A stretch of 64,000 bases of DNA from Epiperipatus broadwayi (GCA_028023455.1 JAQFVV010000030.1:1072501-1136500), one strand, 5' to 3'. Positions 21,791-38,000 are shown, numbered from the stretch's first letter. The notes: generated by a model from the sequence alone, not told the origin. Made by a program: numbers and translations.

Positions 21791-22109
21791 TATTTATTAG
21801 TGAGTTTTGTAAAAAAAATTCCAAATAGAATGTAATTTGCATGTTTCATCATGTTTGTTAATATAATCTGGCCTTTTAAAGATCTCAATGGCCTCTCTGA
21901 TCTGACATTGTTGGAAAGTGTTGCATCTGGATAGCATTCTCATATTAGAAAAGTCATTACTATAATCTTTATCCATAGCATGGAGAGATAATGCTGATGA
22001 TGAATACTTTTAAGTACATTAATATGTTCATCTCTTCTAGCATTGATGCTATGATTACTCATACATATATAGGAAGCTTAACAAATGTTACATGGAATTT
22101 TATAAAATT

Positions 22110-22336
22110 AAACATCACATGATCATCATTCTTACTGCTTACACAAGCTGATAAGAAAGAGGCAAAATTTTTCACACAGTAGCACCCCTCAGTCATCAAT
22201 GGATGCTAGAGACTAGTCCAGGGATATTGGATGACTAGACACTAGATTAGGATTTATGCACAAAACCTTCTAGCATCTATTGATTATTCTAGCTTGCACT
22301 GAGTAGCATTACTGAATGGAAAGTTTTGGCTCTGTG
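22110..22336 (+). mobile_element. Family 2 hairpin element, short form
   Basis: Head AAACATCACATGATCATC, inverted arms (TCAATGGATGC / GCATCTATTGA) and tail ending AGTTTTGGCTCT. Target-site duplication GAATTTTATAAAATT (22095-22109) against GAATTTCATAAATT (22337-22350). The ribozyme part is mostly deleted; only GCTAGAGACTAGTCCAGGGA with TTGGAT remains. Confidence 0.8.
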
Positions 22337-22339
22337 AAT

Positions 22340-24677
<2,338 letters not shown>

Positions 24678-24719
24678 AATTTAATATTAAAATACAAGTA
24701 TATTATATATACTTAAGCC

Positions 24720-24960
24720 AGATGTAATTAGAGGGGATTTGAACCCAGACTTTCAAGCTCCCATCAGTCATCTACTCTATCTTATATAATCAAGACATGA
24801 TCACATATATATGAAAAAGATGAGTACTGGTTCAGCATGAAAAATGTATATTGGATATTTGTATGTGGATATGTGTATTAGGTGTAGAAGATAAACTGGA
24901 TAGCCCAAGGGAGCTGGACTGTCTGGGTTCAAATCTTCTCTATTTATTATTATATTTGGA
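24720..24960. mobile_element. Family 1 inverted pair, compact
   Basis: Two tRNA-like heads face outward: minus B-box-like GGGTTCAAATCC (24737-24748 region) and plus GGGTTCAAATC (24925-24935). Between them is one partial hammerhead on plus (24819-24870) keeping GATGAGTACTGGTTCAGCA and a GAAA, but lacking the first core bases. Confidence 0.7.
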
Positions 24961-27243
24961 AAATTTTAAAACTTTGAACTTATTAATGCAGATGTCACAG
25001 AATTTTAAGAAAAAGACATATTCAGTAATACAACATTAAGCAATCAATACAGGCCATCCAGTTTCTTTTATCTTCCCATCAGCATTTCTTAGTTTGTCAT
25101 TGAACTTATAAACTAAACATAAAGTTAATTATCTTAGTATAATTAAAAAAAGGGTATTCCAGCCTGAAAGATATTTTAAAGTTAAAATCTGAATAAATAT
25201 TGCTTTATTAATTACTCAGATTTTAATTATCATGATTCATGGATAATCATCAACATAATTAGAAGTCACTCATAAATAAGTAGGATCATACTATTTCCAG
25301 AAAAAAAAAAAACAGAACAAAAGTTTAAAGATGAGGTTTGCAGTGAGTATACAAACCAATCCACGAATCACAAATACAGCTAAAAGTCACATTTGTCTTT
25401 TAGTTTGTTTATATGATATCTTGTATGTTGTTTTTTAATTTCTGCAGCAGACTTTTTTTTTGAAGATGTCAGCATTTTGGCTTTGTCTCTCCATGATATA
25501 AAAGTCCTTAACCCAGTGAAAGCAATCAATGAAGTTATATTATGATAATTTTTATAATGAAAGTAAAAATTACACTCAGATTCATATTAAACACTGTTTC
25601 AGGAAACTATTATTTATTCACTTCAAGCATTCAAACCCAATAAAGATATGCCTTTACATTAATAAATATATTTATCATTACATCCAAAAAGTTGAAACAC
25701 TGATTTGGTTTAAGGTCTTGACATTCTATATTCAGCAAAAATTTTATAGAGCATATTTTTTATGAAATTTTTCCATACCATTATGTTATTCTACAAGAGA
25801 CAGGTCTCACTTATTTTAATAATTTTGGTAGTATAATAACTCTATGTATAATTACTTTATTTGAAATAGATATATCAATATGATAAAGACCTTATTTTTA
25901 TAATGTTAAATGCAGAAGCAATCAATTGACGTCTAAGTGGCACTTTGATAACAAAATCAATTTTTCTACTTATTAAGCTGCCAAATTGAAATGGATTCAC
26001 ATGCATATACTAAAAACTATCCAAGCTAAAAGCTGTTGAATATTTTTCTTTTCATATTTGACTCATAAAGCACCTGAGTTTATTGAGATTTAAAGGTTGC
26101 ATTCAAAACATTACAAATTATATGAAGATTGAATTGAAAAGAAGAATATACTCTTCAACTTAAGTCAAGATGTCATTTTCATGTTCACTTTTAATTAGTA
26201 CAGTGATCAAAAATATTGTACCTTGACGCTTACTTCATTAAATTGTGAATAAATTGCTTTAATGACCATTGCCATTAAAATGGAAAATAAAGTTAAAACT
26301 AATAGAAATTTCTGATATGCTAATTTTTATTTGAGATACTTTAGATTTTTTTACAATTAGTAATAATATTTTTTCTCATAGTATCATAATAGTAGTTATA
26401 CCACACTTCGAACGCTCATTGGTGAAGTTAGAACTATCAAAATTAAATATCAGGCTTAGCGCTTTTGAGGTCTTTTAACCTCACATTCATAGCTGAAGAG
26501 TTAGAAATGTTGTGGTGTTGTTGATGTATACTAATATATGCAAATTAATCTTCATATGTAAGACAATTTTTTATATATACAGATCAGTCAGCTTGTCTAC
26601 TTCTTAGAAATAGAGAAACATGTCTTTTCTATTAATAACACATGGATCATTTATGATGAAGCATGCATCCTTTATTTTCTTTTGCAATCATTTTTCTCAG
26701 TACATATGATCTCAGGGTTGGAAGGTTTGAACTTGTGACTGGCTGTTTTTTTGTGTTCCAAGAATATTGAAGTGTTTTCTCCATTATTTTGAGCTCTCTT
26801 GTATGCTGTATGATATGAATATATTTCAAACATTATTTTAACCTTTTCAATTAATTAAGTCAAATTCCCTAACTAAATCAATAAAAGCAATTTATAAACT
26901 GTATTTTTTGCTCATCACTTTTCTTTCATTTGCATTACAACAAAAGCCAGATCTATACATATTCATTAGCAACCAGGCATCAAAATACTTTGACTATTTT
27001 TAATAATCAATTATAATTTATAAGAATTATTGCAGGCTTTTAATCCTCTTTCATTTTTATATATGGCATAATTTACTTCATACAATCATAAAAAAATTTC
27101 AATACATTTTGAAATTAACATATTATTATCATATTGAAAACTTCTCCAGGAGTTCCACCAAGAACTGTAGCCTTTCCGTTTTCAAGAATGCAATGAAATG
27201 TTTTAATTTCATCAAGCTGAATATTTCTGGCTAAATCTAAATA
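24961..27243. other. AT-rich, no gene seen
   Basis: No supported feature. A 60-codon frame at 26647-26829 (minus) contains a B-box-like AGTTCAAACC but nothing else of a tRNA or SINE. Confidence 0.5.
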
Positions 27244-27254
27244 ATTTGGTAGAA

Positions 27255-27483
27255 ACTAAACATCACATGATCACCATCTCTTATACTATCACATAATTGT
27301 TATTAAACAAGATAAAACTCTCCATACAGTAGTGCCACCCTGTGCCAATCAGAGTAATCAATGGATGCCAGAAGGCTTGTGCATGTAGGTACTAGATAGG
27401 GATTTTATGCACAAGCCTTCTGGCATCAATTGATTACTCTGATTGGCACAGGATGGTACTACTGTATGGAGAGTTTTGCCTTG
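27255..27483 (+). mobile_element. Family 2 hairpin element, ribozyme deleted
   Basis: Inverted arms around CTTGTGCATGTAGG. Target-site duplication ATTTGGTAGAA (27244-27254) against ATTTGATAGAA (27484-27494), ten of eleven. Head ACTAAACATCACATGATCAC; tail ends GTTTTGCCTTG. The segment that normally holds the hammerhead is missing, leaving a simple hairpin. Confidence 0.85.
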
Positions 27484-27494
27484 ATTTGATAGAA

Positions 27495-28385
27495 CTGAAA
27501 AATTTAGCCAACTGAAATTTTATATTACTATTTAGAAATGAATAGAATGATTCTTCTATCTGCTTGAAGTATCATCGTATAAAAATACAATCCATTGATT
27601 TAGAAAGCTTATGATATCGAATTTCAAGTTTATATGTTAATTTCAAGGTATTAAAAAGATTTTTAAATGACAACCATTTGCAAATGATTGTATCTCCTTT
27701 GCAGTTTTAATATGTTTAAGGCTTCTTATCAATTATTGAACATTAACCTTTCAATTGCAATACTGCTTATGAAATTCACATTCATCTATCATATCAGAAA
27801 TTGTCAATTTTCTTTTTAAACAAGTAACTAATAATATATTGTTGAGAAAAACAGAACATTCATTTTTAGTGAATCCAAAAATTGACTTTTTCAAATCTAC
27901 AATGAACTAATTCAAGTCCTCATTAAATGAGAAGCTTGAATTTACAAATTGGCAATTTATTGCTTCTAAAAAATAAGCATCAAATACCCAATGAGTATGA
28001 TTTGGGATGGGGTCTATTTTTAATATTACATAATACATGTTATTTTTTTTCATAATATCAAGTTTCATTACAGTCAAAATTCAATAGATAATTTGACTTC
28101 AGAGTCAATTCTATTACTTTTCATAACTTTGAGTCATAGTTTAATGTTCTTACCAACACATGCATTAAATTCTTACCAACATTACTTCTATCAAAAATGA
28201 CTCATAACTATCTATTATTCATCTAAATCTTCTGCTAGAAAACAACATAATTAAAAATAACTATAACAACTTAAAATATTGACATACTCAGGTATGACGA
28301 AAACACATCATTTACATACTCATATTTATATTCACATAAATGTTCTGGACATTTATACAGAAAAGATAGTTTATATATTTTAAAT
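27495..28385. other. no gene seen
   Basis: AT-rich, no recognised feature. Confidence 0.5.
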
Positions 28386-28387
28386 GT

Positions 28388-28481
28388 AGCTTTTTTTTCC
28401 TCATGTGTCATAGCATCAGCCGGGAAGCGAACCCATTAACCCAGGCCAACTTTTAAGGCTGCTGTGCTGACCTCTCGACCT
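28388..28481 (-). mobile_element. short tRNA-derived SINE, truncated
   Basis: Minus: GGTCGAGAGGTCAGCACAGC, a shortened anticodon arm, the GGTTAA(T)GGGTTCGCTTCCC region, GATGCTATGACACATGAG and an A-run. The first ~15 bases of the tRNA are missing. It is followed by two copies of the palindrome CATGCTTAGCATG (28490-28520). Confidence 0.8.
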
Positions 28482-28529
28482 TTTATTCATGCTTAGCATG
28501 CATTCATGCTTAGCATGCTTTCAGTATAT

Positions 28530-29100
28530 AATAACATCATGACCAAAGTGCTATGATTACAATATTGTTATATATCAAAAGCATGCTAAAGCATAAATAA
28601 AAGCTAAATTTAAAAAAATATATACTATCTTTTAAAAATATTACAATTATCCAGAAAGGCGAAAAAAAATCTTTGGTATTAAGATACTTATATTTAGAAA
28701 AAAAAATTAAATACTTATAAACATATCACCATTACTTCCTGTTTTGTCACCATTTCCATTGATGATATTACAATTATTACTAATATTGGTTCCCCAGAGA
28801 TGGTAAATTAGCCATATTTTGTGACATTCAGGCTATTTTTGGATCAAAAATTTTTAAGACCTTTCACATTAGGGTAGGGTAAAGAAAGGATCTCTACATA
28901 GACACGTAAGCCCCAAATCTAGTTTCAAGATGGCTCATTTCTTACTTTTCTCAAGATCACAATCAAAAACTCTCAGTCTTATCAATATACTCATTGTAAT
29001 TAAAATATTATTGTTTGCATATTTACAAAAAAATGGAGTCATCATTATTGTACATGTTATTAACATATAGTGACATTTTTACATTTTAGACTCAATATTT
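28530..29100. other. no gene seen
   Basis: AT-rich, no recognised feature. Confidence 0.5.
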
Positions 29101-29112
29101 ATATTTTAGTAC

Positions 29113-29483
29113 AAAACAGGCAAAATTCTTCATATAGTAGTTTCACTCAGTGCAAGCCAGAGTAATCAATGGATGCCAGAAGGCTTGTGCATAAAATCCC
29201 TATCTAGTGCCTAGTCATTCAATATCCCCAAACTAGATTTTAGCTTGTGGCTTTCATCAGTAAAGAGCCTTGGATCTGAGAGCACTGCACTTACTGATGA
29301 AAGCCATAAGCTAGAAACTAGTCTAGGGATATTGTATGAATACACATTAGATAGGGATTTTATCCACTAGCCTTTTGGCATCCATTGATTACTCTGGCTT
29401 GCACTGAGTGGCACAACTGTATGGAGAGTTTTACTCTGTTTTAATAATAGTTATGAGCAAGCATTAGAAATGGTGGTCATGTG
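29113..29483 (-). mobile_element. Family 2 hairpin element with two hammerheads
   Basis: Perfect 12-bp target-site duplication ATATTTTAGTAC (29101-29112 and 29484-29495). Orientation is opposite to 56802-57103: the tail-type end CAAAACAGGC is on the left and the head-type end CATGTG is on the right. The left arm carries a minus-strand hammerhead (box 29260-29254, GAAA lost) and the right arm a plus-strand hammerhead (29278-29340). Confidence 0.9.
29278..29340 (+). ncRNA. hammerhead ribozyme, family 2
   Basis: CTGATGA 29294-29300, A, stem II AGC / CATAA / GCT (29302-29312), A, GAAA 29314-29317, then the palindrome ACTAGT and cleavage base C at 29323. Core boxes intact; the A.A pair at the stem II base is kept. 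The upstream stem I strand is shortened by the element's central junction. Confidence 0.7.
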
Positions 29484-30037
29484 ATATTTTAGTACCCAAC
29501 AGTCTCTTTTCATTCCAATTTCTAAAGGAAATATTATTTTTACAGTTAGGCATTATGATTACCTTCAGAATTACATGAATTTGAGAATATTGAAGCAGTG
29601 AAGTTACTGAAATTTATTCTTGTTCTTGATGCAGTATTTGGGAAGTTTTCAAAGCATTAAATTACTCCAAGACTATGCTATTAGTTTCTGTAATTAAACA
29701 CCATTACATTATGACCATGTTTTATAAAGAAAGATTCTTTAAAATGGTTGTGATCCTGGAGTTTTTAACATAGGAGAATCTATTTATTCATGTTTTATAA
29801 CCTGAAATAAAAAAATATATAATATCCATACAGCAACATTATGGACAAATATATGACATTAATTATATTTGACCATTGTTAAAGATATATGCTGTACTCA
29901 AATATTCTTATAATAAAATATAATCTCAGATTTTGATAGTTTTAAATTAGATAAAATTTAATTAAATTAAATTAATCAAATAATTTGTATTAATTATTAT
30001 AATGATAAGAAATGGAAATACAAAAATAAATGAAATA

Positions 30038-30643
30038 TTATGTGATCACTATTTCTTATGCTTGCTCTTAACTGTTATTAAAACAGGCAAAACCCTCTAT
30101 ACATATTGCCACTCAGTGCAAGCCAGAGTAATCAATGTATGCCAGAAGGCTTGTGCATAAAATCCCTTTCTAGTGCCTACTCATCCAATATCCCCAGACT
30201 TGTTTCTGGCTTGTGGCCTTAGTCAGTGAAAAGCCTTGGATATGAGAGCACTGCACCTAGATCTTAGGATCTAATGCTACCCTCCAGCAGCCACCTTTTA
30301 TCTCTACTTAACTACAAAACTATGAGACTTAAATTAAAAACACCATAATATTTTCAATCCAAGCTCATCAGCTTATAGAGTCATATAGGTTTGAACTCAG
30401 ATCAGTACCTATACATTTTGATGTCTTTGGTTCTTTAATAAACATAGACACCACTATCCTATTAGGCAGGATTGGTCTTAAGCCAATAAACATCATGTAA
30501 TTACTATTTATTATGCTTGCTCTTAACTGTTATTAAAACAGGCAAAACTCTCTATACGTATTGCCACTCAGTGCAAGCGGGAGTAATCAATGGATCCAAG
30601 AAGGCTTGTGTGTAAAATCGCCATCTAATGTTTTGCCTGTTTT
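30038..30643 (+). mobile_element. Family 2 element, long form with partial second unit
   Basis: Perfect 13-bp target-site duplication AATAAATGAAATA (30025-30037 and 30644-30656). One full unit with a minus hammerhead (30187-30248) is followed in direct orientation by a second head at 30484 (period 455 bp), which soon collapses into the tail TTTTGCCTGTTTT. The internal part has the B-box-like GAGTTCAAACC on minus (~30391-30381). Confidence 0.85.
30187..30248 (-). ncRNA. hammerhead, family 2, with covarying stem II
   Basis: Minus: CTGACTA box (one core change), A, stem II GGC / CACAA / GCC, A, GAAA, CAAGTC. Stem II is GGC/GCC where other copies have AGC/GCT, so both sides changed together. Stem I TTTTCA with TGGGGA still pairs through G.U wobbles. 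Confidence 0.65.
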
Positions 30644-30659
30644 AATAAATGAAATAGTA

Positions 30660-31780
30660 GTGTTTCTAAACAAATTTAAGTTAAATCATAACAATTTTAA
30701 CAAGAGTTTTAAATATAAAAATCAATAATTGATCTCCGAAATATAATTGAAACCTTATCTTTGAGTGAATTATTTTTTTAAATAAATTTGAAAAATATTT
30801 TAAAAAGAAATTAAAATAAATGACTTACATTAATTTACTTTTATATATGTCTTGCTAAATAAAAATTTAAATACAATCCTAAAATTTGGATGTCTTTTAT
30901 TATAGAGATAGAATCAGATTCAAATTTACAGCTAGTTTAAAATGATAAATATATATTTTCCCAAATTTATCAACATAAGGCTTCATTTGATACATGATAG
31001 TCTTTGGATATTTTCTATTCTTCAGCAGAATTGAGAGCTGTATATAGTGGTAAGGTTCTTGGTCTTTTCATTAGTAGATTTGACTTTTATAAATGTTAGA
31101 TTTATTATAAATATTGTGAGTTTCAATTTACTATCAAGTTTTCATTTTCCATTATATAATTTTTTTAAAATTTAAATTGATTATTTCAAATAAAAATAAA
31201 AAACAGTCTTGAAACTCAGGATTCAAAAGTTCTGAAATAGATAGCTTAGAGTTCAAAGTTGAAAGCATATTTTAGACTTTATAGAACAGATATCAGGCTC
31301 ATTCTTATTTATATAAATTGAATGTTAGTTCTCATTAATATGCAGTACTATGTTCCTTCTTTTTACATTTAATATCTTGATATTAATATTTATGAATCAA
31401 TGGACATTCAGAAGTGATTCATCTCAGAAAAAAAGTCGTCATTGAAATCTCAAGTCAGTAGAAAGTCTTCATTAAAACCTGATCCAAATCCCATTGTTTT
31501 TTCATTACATTCTCTAAAATAAGATTTTGAAATTGTGAAAAGAAATAATAAATTATAAATGTATTTAAATTCTAGTATTGTCTTCTTTTCATAATTTATA
31601 GTAATGATTAAATTCTTTATTTCTATTATTATAACTACCACTACTTTTTAATATTTTTTTTAATATTGCAAATTATCAAATCATTTATGTGTTTATAAAA
31701 TTATAATTAGAGTTATCATTTTACTTTATATAATATTAATCCTTTCATTTTTTTTCGTCTACAAGATTCTCCACGTATAT
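30660..31780. other. no gene seen
   Basis: AT-rich, no recognised feature. Confidence 0.5.
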
Positions 31781-31789
31781 ATATATATT

Positions 31790-31881
31790 TTTTCATATAT
31801 CAAAGTGTTGACCAGGAAGTGAACCCGGGCCAGCTGCTTGGAAGGCAGCTATGCTAACCACTAGGCCACCAATACTTGACA
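31790..31881 (-). mobile_element. tRNA-Gly(TCC)-derived short SINE
   Basis: Minus: GTCAAGTATTGGTGG, A box TGGCCTAGTGG, anticodon loop CTTCCAA, then GGGTTCACTTCC, TCAACACTTTGATATATG and an A-rich tail. Possible target-site duplication CCACGTATATA against ACACGTGTTATA. Same leader and trailer as the TAC-loop subfamily. Confidence 0.85.
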
Positions 31882-31892
31882 CGTGTTATATT

Positions 31893-32065
31893 TTCATAGT
31901 AGAATAATTACAATCAGGTGTCAGTAGATAGTAATCAATGAAAATAGTAAATTGTAAATCCTTTTTGCAATCAAAAAGTGGTTACACTTTACTATTTTCA
32001 TTGATAACTATCTATTAATATCTGACGATAATTATTCTAATAAGAAAATATGACATATTTTCAAT
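31893..32065. repeat. foldback repeat
   Basis: Inverted arms ~31893-31960 and ~31985-32060 share TAGAATAATTA, TAGATAGT and ATCAATGAAAATAGTAAA. A CTGACGA string at 32023 has no usable stem II, so I do not call a ribozyme. Probably a MITE-like hairpin. Confidence 0.6.
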
Positions 32066-32069
32066 ATTA

Positions 32070-35000
32070 AAACATTTTAATAACAACATTTGTTAAAAAT
32101 TATTAATTTATAATATATATGTAGTAGAAAATCATGTAACATTAAAATACTAGCTAAAAAATAAATTTATACTAAAATTCTTTTATGACCATGGTTTAGT
32201 CTATTAACAAATAGACCTCAAGTGAAAATCAACTAGATATCAACAAACGCACACACACACACACATGTTTAAAACAAAAATGGCCTTCTCATAAATCACT
32301 TTAAATATTACCTTAATATCAAATGAAGTTTTCATGAAATTGGTAATTTCAGATTCAGATTCAAAAAGAATTACCATCAAAGTTTCTTTGACTTTTCTTT
32401 TTAATTCATTCTTTTTATAAAAGATAACTTCTGTATTATCAAATAATATCTTATGACCTATATTCAATTCATGAATATACAAACCTGAATTATGATATCT
32501 ATTTTTATGAATACTTTAATTTTTTCATTAAGACTGAATTTACTTTGATCTACATAAATTTTATTACAACTGCAAGAAGGCCTATAAATTGTCCCAGAAA
32601 TAAATTTACAATCATTCAATTGTTTTGAACTATTTAATAATGAATTTATATATATGCATATAATGAAACAGTATTATTTATCTATCATACTGTTTCACCT
32701 ACTATGTGCCATAGAAGTCTTCTTTCCTAATTCAAACCCCTCCCAATCAATGTATATAACCTTATAATAATTTATTTTGATATGTAATAGCATATATTAA
32801 TGTGTATGTGTGGATATGTGTACACATCTAATAGTAATATTAATGTTTGTATGCATATAGTGTATACACCATTATAATTTTAAAATGATTAAATTAAAGT
32901 AAGTTGTAAACATTGTTAAGCACACCTATGTATATATGCGAAGAGAACTATAACATGATAGATATAATAAACATTACAGATTTTCTAAATTATTTCTAAG
33001 TTATCTTTTAAGTTATTTAATTTATAGATTTGTTGGTATTTGCATATAAATCTTAAATCCAGGGGTGTCTGTTTTATACAGATAGCAGAATGCTGACAAC
33101 TTAAATCTCTTAAAAAAAGAGAGAATCAAAGTCATCAGTTTTTCAAAAATACCTCTCATTAAATTGTAAACTAAGAACTGAAGAATTTTAAATATTTAAA
33201 AATAAAGTTGAAAAGGGCAAAGACAAAATCGTTAACTCGGTACCACTTGTCAATAGTCAAGCCAGATCTTTTGTTGTTGTTAAAATTTATGCTGGCTATT
33301 AAAACTTAAAATTGAAAATTAAAAGTTATAAACAACTTTTAATGGCCTGTGATGGGGGATGAGAAAAAGTTAATAAAAAAACCCAAAATTCAGACATGAG
33401 GATTCACTTGTTCACACTTTTTCTATGATGAAAATCATGGGGTAAGAAGCAACCAGCTGCTGTTTTCCACTCAGAGAATTAGTCCAGGATGGGGATGAAG
33501 TTCAAGATCTACAGCCTGCCAAGAAGACATCGGACAAGCCAGCCTAATGGAGAATGCCAGTGATAAATGCCATGTGATGCCTCAGCTAGAAAAAGATTGG
33601 TAAAATTTCTTCCCGCAGAGCTCTATAAAATTAAAACTTAAACTATTAAATTTATTCGTAATTCTAAAGCTGGCTAAATGTTGAATGTTCATAATTAAAA
33701 ACTTGTAATAACTTTTAACAAGTAAATTCTGTAACTTTAAATTTAATAATAATAATCTTTGTAAGAATCTTGCCTGCTTAATGAATATTTGTAATTGATA
33801 ATTTTCTTAACATAATAACTGTAATTGGTTATTATTATATATATCTTTCTAATCTGCAGTCATGTCTACTTCCCATTTTATATATTGTTAATTTATCTAT
33901 TTATGTTATGCCATTCAGAGCAGAGATTGATAATAATAATTTTGGAGAGATGATGAGATGCTGTCACATAGCTAATTTATATTACTTTTTAGCACACCTA
34001 TAAATCTCCAATCTGAAAACCTACTTATATATATATATATTGTGCCCTTTTCTATAGGTCAGTAATAGTCCATCTCAGTCAATTACTAAAAATTTTAAAT
34101 TTTAGAATATGTTCTTTTAATATGGTAATCGTATTAAGTTAATTATATTATAAAGTACAATTTAAAGCTAAAGAAAATATGTGGTATATAAAATTATAGC
34201 GAATTATTTAAAAAATAGTTAAGTAAAGCTTAAAATATTGTTGCATATGGTTGTAAAAGCTGGCCATATTAAATAACACAGCTATAAATAATTAAAAGTA
34301 TATTTAAAAGGTTCAATTTTAATAGTCTTAAACGTATAGATAAATAAATGTTATACAGTATTTAAATTTATAAACTATGTTTAATAATCAAAATTAATAT
34401 AATATATTTTAAAAATAAACTTTATGATGGTGAGAATTGTATTTAATTCTATATTTTAAATTATTTTTCCAAATTTTTATAATTATTTTATTGAATATAA
34501 TAAGCGTATCAATTTTATTAGTCTAGGCAGAGAAATAGATTAAAAATCGTCTGTCAAAGTTATTAATCATGTGACTTGTATACTACATACTTTCACACAC
34601 ATGCTTGTTTGAATTAATAACAAAGTTTAAAGTATTTTAAAAGTTATATTATAGAATTGGATAGAATTATTGCCTATCATAAAAGCAAATAATAATAAAT
34701 ATTAAGTTAACTATCATATGTAATGTTTTAAATAATGTAATAAAGACGAATACAGTTAATAAAAAAATTAAATATTTTGTTAAATAAAAATAGATAAATT
34801 GAATATTAAAGATGGAATAGGTTATTAAAATTATTTTAAAAGTTATTTTAAATGTTTAAATAATTTTGATAAAGTAATAATTGATTTAAAAGTAGTATTT
34901 TAAATAATATTTTTGAGTTATTACGTCATAAATTTTTATTTTAAAGATTCAATTCTGTAAAAAACTAAAAATATGTAAATTTGTTCTCAAGCTAAAAGTG
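32070..35000. other. no gene seen; one GC-richer patch
   Basis: 33380-33610 is less AT-rich and may be part of an unrecognised transcript or old element, but no frame stays open. The rest shows only microsatellites such as (AC)n at 32249-32264 and (AT)n near 34027. Confidence 0.5.
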
Positions 35001-35005
35001 AGAAT

Positions 35006-35050
35006 CAACCAATCAAATGAGGTATTCTTACAGACTATAAATATGAATTG
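35006..35050 (+). promoter_or_regulatory. possible pol II promoter (CCAAT plus TATA)
   Basis: ACCAATCAAA at 35008-35017 and TATAAATA at ~35037-35044 are about 25 bp apart. An unusual GC-rich run (GCACGGGGGG at 35050-35059) and then GTATCAGAGG lie where a start site would be. Chance matches are expected in AT-rich DNA; the spacing and the isolated GC run are the only support. Confidence 0.3.
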
Positions 35051-35059
35051 CACGGGGGG

Positions 35060-38000
35060 TATCAGAGGAGATTAATAATGTATTAAAACCAGAGAAAGGT
35101 ATATTAACAGCTATCAAAGAGATAGTATTTTTTTAAAATTTTATTTTAGTCAATTTTTAATACTTTCTTATAGTTTTATTTGCAGAAACTAATTAATAAT
35201 TTTTAAAAGTATTTTGCAAAAGAGAGTTTAAAATAAAATATATTTGGGAACTTCTTGAAAATGATTTTCTAATTTTTAAAAGTTACTTGCCAGGATTATT
35301 TTATCTGAAATTTGACCTAAACTTTGCAATGAAAAGATGGATATACTGTGGAATAAAATGGATATAAATTCTAATAATATAAAAATGTTTTTGGAATATT
35401 TTGATACAGCTTTGTTAGTGATTCACCAGAGAACTGTTTTGGTGCATAAAAACCCGGACATTATACTGATACAGTAGAAAGTTATTTTCCGTTTAAAAAG
35501 AAAAAAAATGGAGACGCATTATTGTTTAGATAAGTTTATCCAAAATTTATTTTTTTAAAAATAGTAATAAGACAATTATATCTTATGAATCGTTTTATAT
35601 AATATTATATCAAAAGGAGTAAAATGTTATATCCTTTCTGAAGGTAACATTTTTAAAAAAAAATTTTTCAAGAGTTAAAGAAAGAACCCAGGAGAATATG
35701 TTACTGAAGCGTTTTTTGATATTAAAACCTCCAGTCTTAGAATTGTTTAAAATGTATTTAGAAAACATTTGTTTAAAAGTACTTGAAATTTTTTTTAAAA
35801 AGGTGATATATAAAAAAATATCAAACAAAAGTTTAAATGTATTAAGAAGGAAACTTATATAAAAAAAGTGAACACATAGTTGAATAAAAAATGGATCCAT
35901 GGAAATATTATAAAAAAAAAAGTTTACTGAATATTTTTAAAGTTAAATTAGATGGAGTGATGCATCGGATATGCCACAGAAAATATTGACAGAGAATATT
36001 GAAGAAATTTCATGGGATTAATTAATATTATGATTTAATAATTATCGTCCTAAATACTAAAACCAAGGATTATTTTCTATAAATTTTACTAAATGGATTA
36101 ATATTTATTTTTATTTTTAAACTTTAATGTGCTTGGAGGAGAACATTTTAAAACTCTAGAGAAAATAATAAACATTTTGGACTTATCAGGAACTATTGTC
36201 AAGAAAATATGTAATTATAGTTTTGATTCCTTTTATTTTTATTAACCTAGTTTAAATCTAAATTTTTTTTTATAAGATTAGGAAAACATAAAACATTAAT
36301 TTGTTGATGATATAAAATTTTATAATGGAATAATCTAATAATTTAGATAAGAATATATTTTAAAATAAAGTGTATGAATGTATATTTCTTTATGTTTGCA
36401 ATGATCGGTATCTAGTGGATGAAGAAGCCTACTGAATATGATGACCAGATAAAGGTTATTTTGGTAATAATAATGACTATTAATAATTTATAATGTATAT
36501 TTTTGTTTTCTTTAGATCATCTATGAATCGTAAGAATGAAGTGTAAAAGTTTTTTTTTTATTATATGTAACGCATTTCATACAACATTTTAAAAAACATT
36601 ATGAGATAGGATTGATTTGAAAATATGCATATGGCGATTTTTTTTATATTAATGATATAATCCAACATAATAACAAATAATTATGTGATTCTTTTAAAAC
36701 TTTTCATGTTATTGGATATTCAAATATTGTCTAGTTAGATTGTATATGATTAAACATACAGAATGATGAAGTAGACAAACTTTTCTTGTGGAACAGTGGG
36801 ATTGTTTAATTATCAATGAATTTTATTTATTGTTTTGTAAATGCAGATAGTTATTTATCGATGTAAGATGTGGAAAATCTTGAGAAATAATGTTGAGATA
36901 GTGGCTTGGAAGTACTTAGTGAACAGGAAACCAAGATGATGTTTTTTTAAAAAATAGGATATGATAAGGAATAGAAATAATACTTAGTCTTTATGTGGAT
37001 ATCAGCATAGTTAACAAAGCCCTATGACTGGTACTCATTTTATTTGGACAGTGTTTTATATTTCTTTAAATATTTGATGTTCTAATAAAGCTGAAGAAAT
37101 AGCTTTAACATCGTTCATGTATTAGAGGTTATTAGACAGGTAAAGGTCATACCTCTTTGCACTGTGCCATGATTTTGAGATATATTATGAGTGATACTCT
37201 AGCTTTCTTCCTTAAATCCTATGCATCTATTTCGCTATCTTTATTTCATGTAACTGCATCATTCAGTAAGGTATTTTGAAAAGAAATGGTAAATAATTTA
37301 GAGCTTAGGTTATGCTATCGTTTTGTATAAGATTGGTTTATTTGCTTATAAGGAACAGAATTTTATAACTTAAAATTGAAGGTCCAATGAATCCTAAAGG
37401 AAAGGAAAGAATCGTAAAATATATTTTTGAATTTATTTCGGAAATGAAATATAAATTTTGGAATAGAGTATTTAAACAAGATATTTTCTTTGAAATGTTA
37501 ATTATTTTTAAATGCTTTATTATTATTTTTTTGGGAAAAATAAGTATTGCATATTTTTAAAAACAATAATATACAATAAATGCAGGGAATAGGCATAGTA
37601 TTTTTTTTTTGTTTATTGAATAACAGGAATATATTGATTATTACACTTATATCATACTAAAGTAAGGCTAAATAAGAATATATTATGATTAGTAAACATC
37701 GTATGATAAAACAATAAAATCTAGTACTGAATTTTGGATGAATATTTTATGTAACATCTTTGACTTTGCAAGATGAAATTTTTTTTAATATTTTGAAAAA
37801 TCCATACTCATTATAAAGTTAATTTTGTTTTTCTGTAGAATGTTTTCCTATGAATGTTTTAAAAATAGGCTAGTTTTAATAATATTAAGGATGAAATATT
37901 TTGCTAATAAAATAAGTAAATATATTTGTAATAAGTTAACCATAACGAGAAACCAAATGGTAACATTTTTTTATTATTTTGTCTTAAGTCTAAATAAAGA

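Noticed and set aside
21106-21842. Several 60-80 codon minus-strand ORFs
   Set aside because: They consist largely of AT-microsatellite translation (IYIYIY) and family 1 sequence.
32018-32060. CTGACGA...GAAA in the right arm of a foldback
   Set aside because: The intervening sequence forms only a weak AT hairpin set away from the boxes; it differs from all ribozyme families here.
35610-35900. 96-residue minus-strand ORF
   Set aside because: Composition is Phe/Leu/Ile-rich as expected of AT-rich noncoding DNA; no motif or repeat partner.
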